A stretch of 5,351 nt of DNA from Thermoplasmata archaeon (lineage in GTDB: Archaea > Thermoplasmatota > Thermoplasmata > Thermoplasmatales > GCA-001856825), in assembly GCA_021792355.1 (NCBI GenBank), contig JAJYUV010000067.1, positions 1-5,351 of the forward strand, written 5' to 3'. A model generated the notes under the pieces. The model was given only the letters and a program-made list of their open reading frames with translations. It was not told the origin of the DNA and did no database searches. The position numbers were made by a program, and so were the translations under genes. Below are positions 4,726-5,351 of the stretch, piece after piece (the first letter of the stretch is position 1; the number at the start of each line of letters is the position of its first letter).

Positions 4726-4800
4726 ATGACCTCATTTTCTCTTTCTGGATCTTCTGTCCTTACTGATTCCCTTGGCTCATCCAGGAGAGTGGAACAATGA
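4726..4800 (+). CDS. possible 24-residue microprotein
   Basis: A tiny frame fills the 71-base gap between two genes. Its ATG immediately follows the stop of the 127-residue gene (TGAATG), a strong GGAGGGAGG ribosome binding site lies at 4712-4720, and its TGA overlaps the next ATG (ATGA). The peptide is rich in Ser and Leu (MTSFSLSGSSVLTDSLG...). The exact fit at both ends argues for translation, perhaps as a coupling leader for the next gene rather than a functional protein. No family can be named. Confidence 0.35.
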   Translation: MTSFSLSGSSVLTDSLGSSRRVEQ

Positions 4801-5168
4801 ACCCTAAAGGCTTCAACTACCTGAGATGGGAGATACGGGAGCAGAACCCTGGATGCAGAATAGACGAGGAAACTGGAACCGTTATGATGCCGTTGGAGTC
4901 CTACAGAAAGCGGGTACTCAGTAATTCCTTATTTCTGGGTACTATCGGCTCAGTTTTCTCAGGACTGCTTTCCGTTTTTGCACTGAATGAAGCCGTAACA
5001 GTGAATCCCGTAGCGGGTGTTGTATTGTCCGCTATTGCCGCAATTTGCTGGTTCTTTTCCATCAGGATGCTCAGGCACGTCCGGGACCTGAGAAATGAAA
5101 ACGAGTCCTGGAGGCTCCTTCTGAAGATGTTCTTCTATCCGTGGAAAGATGGGAGCCAGCTGCAATGA
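4797..5168 (+). CDS. two-helix membrane protein, 123 residues
   Basis: Not recognised. A cytoplasmic-looking N-terminal 40 residues (charged, with CRIDEETGTVMMPLESYRKR at 20-39) precedes two hydrophobic segments at about 42-62 and 70-89, joined by a short loop. A charged helix (RHVRDLRNENESWR, 93-106) and a short aromatic tail follow. Positive residues at both outer flanks suggest both ends face the cytoplasm. AGGAGAGTGG at 4782-4791 is the ribosome binding site, 5 bases before the ATG at 4797; the ATG overlaps the possible microprotein stop. It overlaps the next small gene by 4 bases. The hairpin resembles that of the 68-residue gene in the same operon in layout, not clearly in sequence. Confidence 0.75.
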   Translation: MNPKGFNYLRWEIREQNPGCRIDEETGTVMMPLESYRKRVLSNSLFLGTIGSVFSGLLSVFALNEAVTVNPVAGVVLSAIAAICWFFSIRMLRHVRDLRNENESWRLLLKMFFYPWKDGSQLQ

Positions 5169-5266
5169 ACCCGGAAACTTTCCCGGCGAAAGGCCAGGAG
5201 GCTCACCACTTTTTTGGTCCGCCAATGGGAACCGGAATTTATACGGAGGAAACACGGGATGAATGA
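5165..5266 (+). CDS. possible small protein, 33 residues
   Basis: The frame starts inside the stop of the two-helix membrane protein gene (ATGA) and runs 34 codons to TGA at 5264-5266. The peptide is Pro-, Gly- and Glu-containing and polar, with HHFFGPP near the middle (14-20) and an acidic end; no fold is apparent. GGGAGCC about 9 bases upstream is a modest ribosome binding site. It fills the gap to the next gene and follows the coupling habit of this operon, but short length leaves doubt. Confidence 0.45.
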   Translation: MNPETFPAKGQEAHHFFGPPMGTGIYTEETRDE

Positions 5267-5285
5267 AATGGGAAAAGGAGGCGAA

Positions 5286-5351
5286 ATGACGGGTGCGGAG
5301 GGGCCGCAAATGGACGACTGCCTGGTGATTGACTACATGCCCTATCTCAGG
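5286..5351 (+). CDS. start of a gene cut by the right edge
   Basis: Frame open from ATG at 5286 to the end of the window, 22 codons. GGAGGCGA at 5277-5284 directly before the ATG matches the archaeal ribosome binding consensus GGAGGTGA except one base. The N-terminus is polar, then hydrophobic (CLVIDYMPYL), too short to classify. In-frame ATG codons at 5268 and 5310 are alternatives. It continues the plus-strand operon. Confidence 0.5.
   Translation, partial: MTGAEGPQMDDCLVIDYMPYLR

Noticed and set aside
5263..5289. 8-codon frame overlapping the 33-residue gene stop
   Set aside because: It begins with ATGA coupling, but is too short to support as a gene; the GGAGG within it more likely serves the start at 5286.
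4959..5309. 116-codon minus-strand frame
   Set aside because: Crosses two plus-strand genes and has no start signal or domain pattern.
1..5351. CRISPR arrays, tRNA or rRNA genes, insertion sequences
   Set aside because: No regularly spaced repeats, no cloverleaf-like segment and no transposase or terminal inverted repeats were seen on either strand.

Overview
The window looks archaeal, most like a Thermoplasmata-type genome. Ribosome binding sites are built on GGTGA, GGAGG or GAGGT, often overlapping the stop codon of the gene before. Several genes have A/T-rich boxes about 25 bases before a plausible transcription start. AGG and ATA are common codons, and one gene appears to start without a leader. 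I cannot name the species. Many short genes, ATGA overlaps and several small DNA-binding proteins suggest a plasmid, an integrated element or a genomic island rather than core chromosome.

Layout. (1) Positions 1-1066, minus strand: three genes in one direction. They are an unknown 90-residue protein, a 55-residue small conserved-looking protein, and a nuclease-like protein with the HsdR N-terminal fold (PD...ExK...QxxxY) that runs off the left edge. (2) 1305-1684, plus strand: two small, highly charged hypothetical proteins overlapping by 4 bases. (3) 1757-3447: an A/T-rich block (about one third G+C in the lines I counted). It holds a four-helix membrane protein on the plus strand and, tail to tail with a 6-base gap, a DUF4868/KwaB-like protein on the minus strand. 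Together they resemble the KwaA + KwaB pair of the Kiwa anti-phage system, but in convergent orientation. The KwaB-like gene is coupled to an upstream ribbon-helix-helix (RHH) gene. (4) 3268-4137: four RHH genes in alternating orientation (-,+,-,+), forming two divergent pairs with promoter and operator-like repeats between them. (5) 3988-5351, plus strand: the last RHH gene leads a tight operon of small genes: a two-helix membrane protein, a 127-residue soluble protein, a possible 24-residue microprotein, a second two-helix membrane protein, a 33-residue peptide and a gene cut by the right edge.

Reading of the whole. The nuclease-like gene, the Kiwa-like pair and the RHH cluster make this look like a defence or accessory island. 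The RHH proteins probably control the adjoining units: one is translationally coupled to the KwaB-like gene, and another heads the small-membrane-protein operon. Family assignments are from recognised sequence patterns only; no database search was possible.
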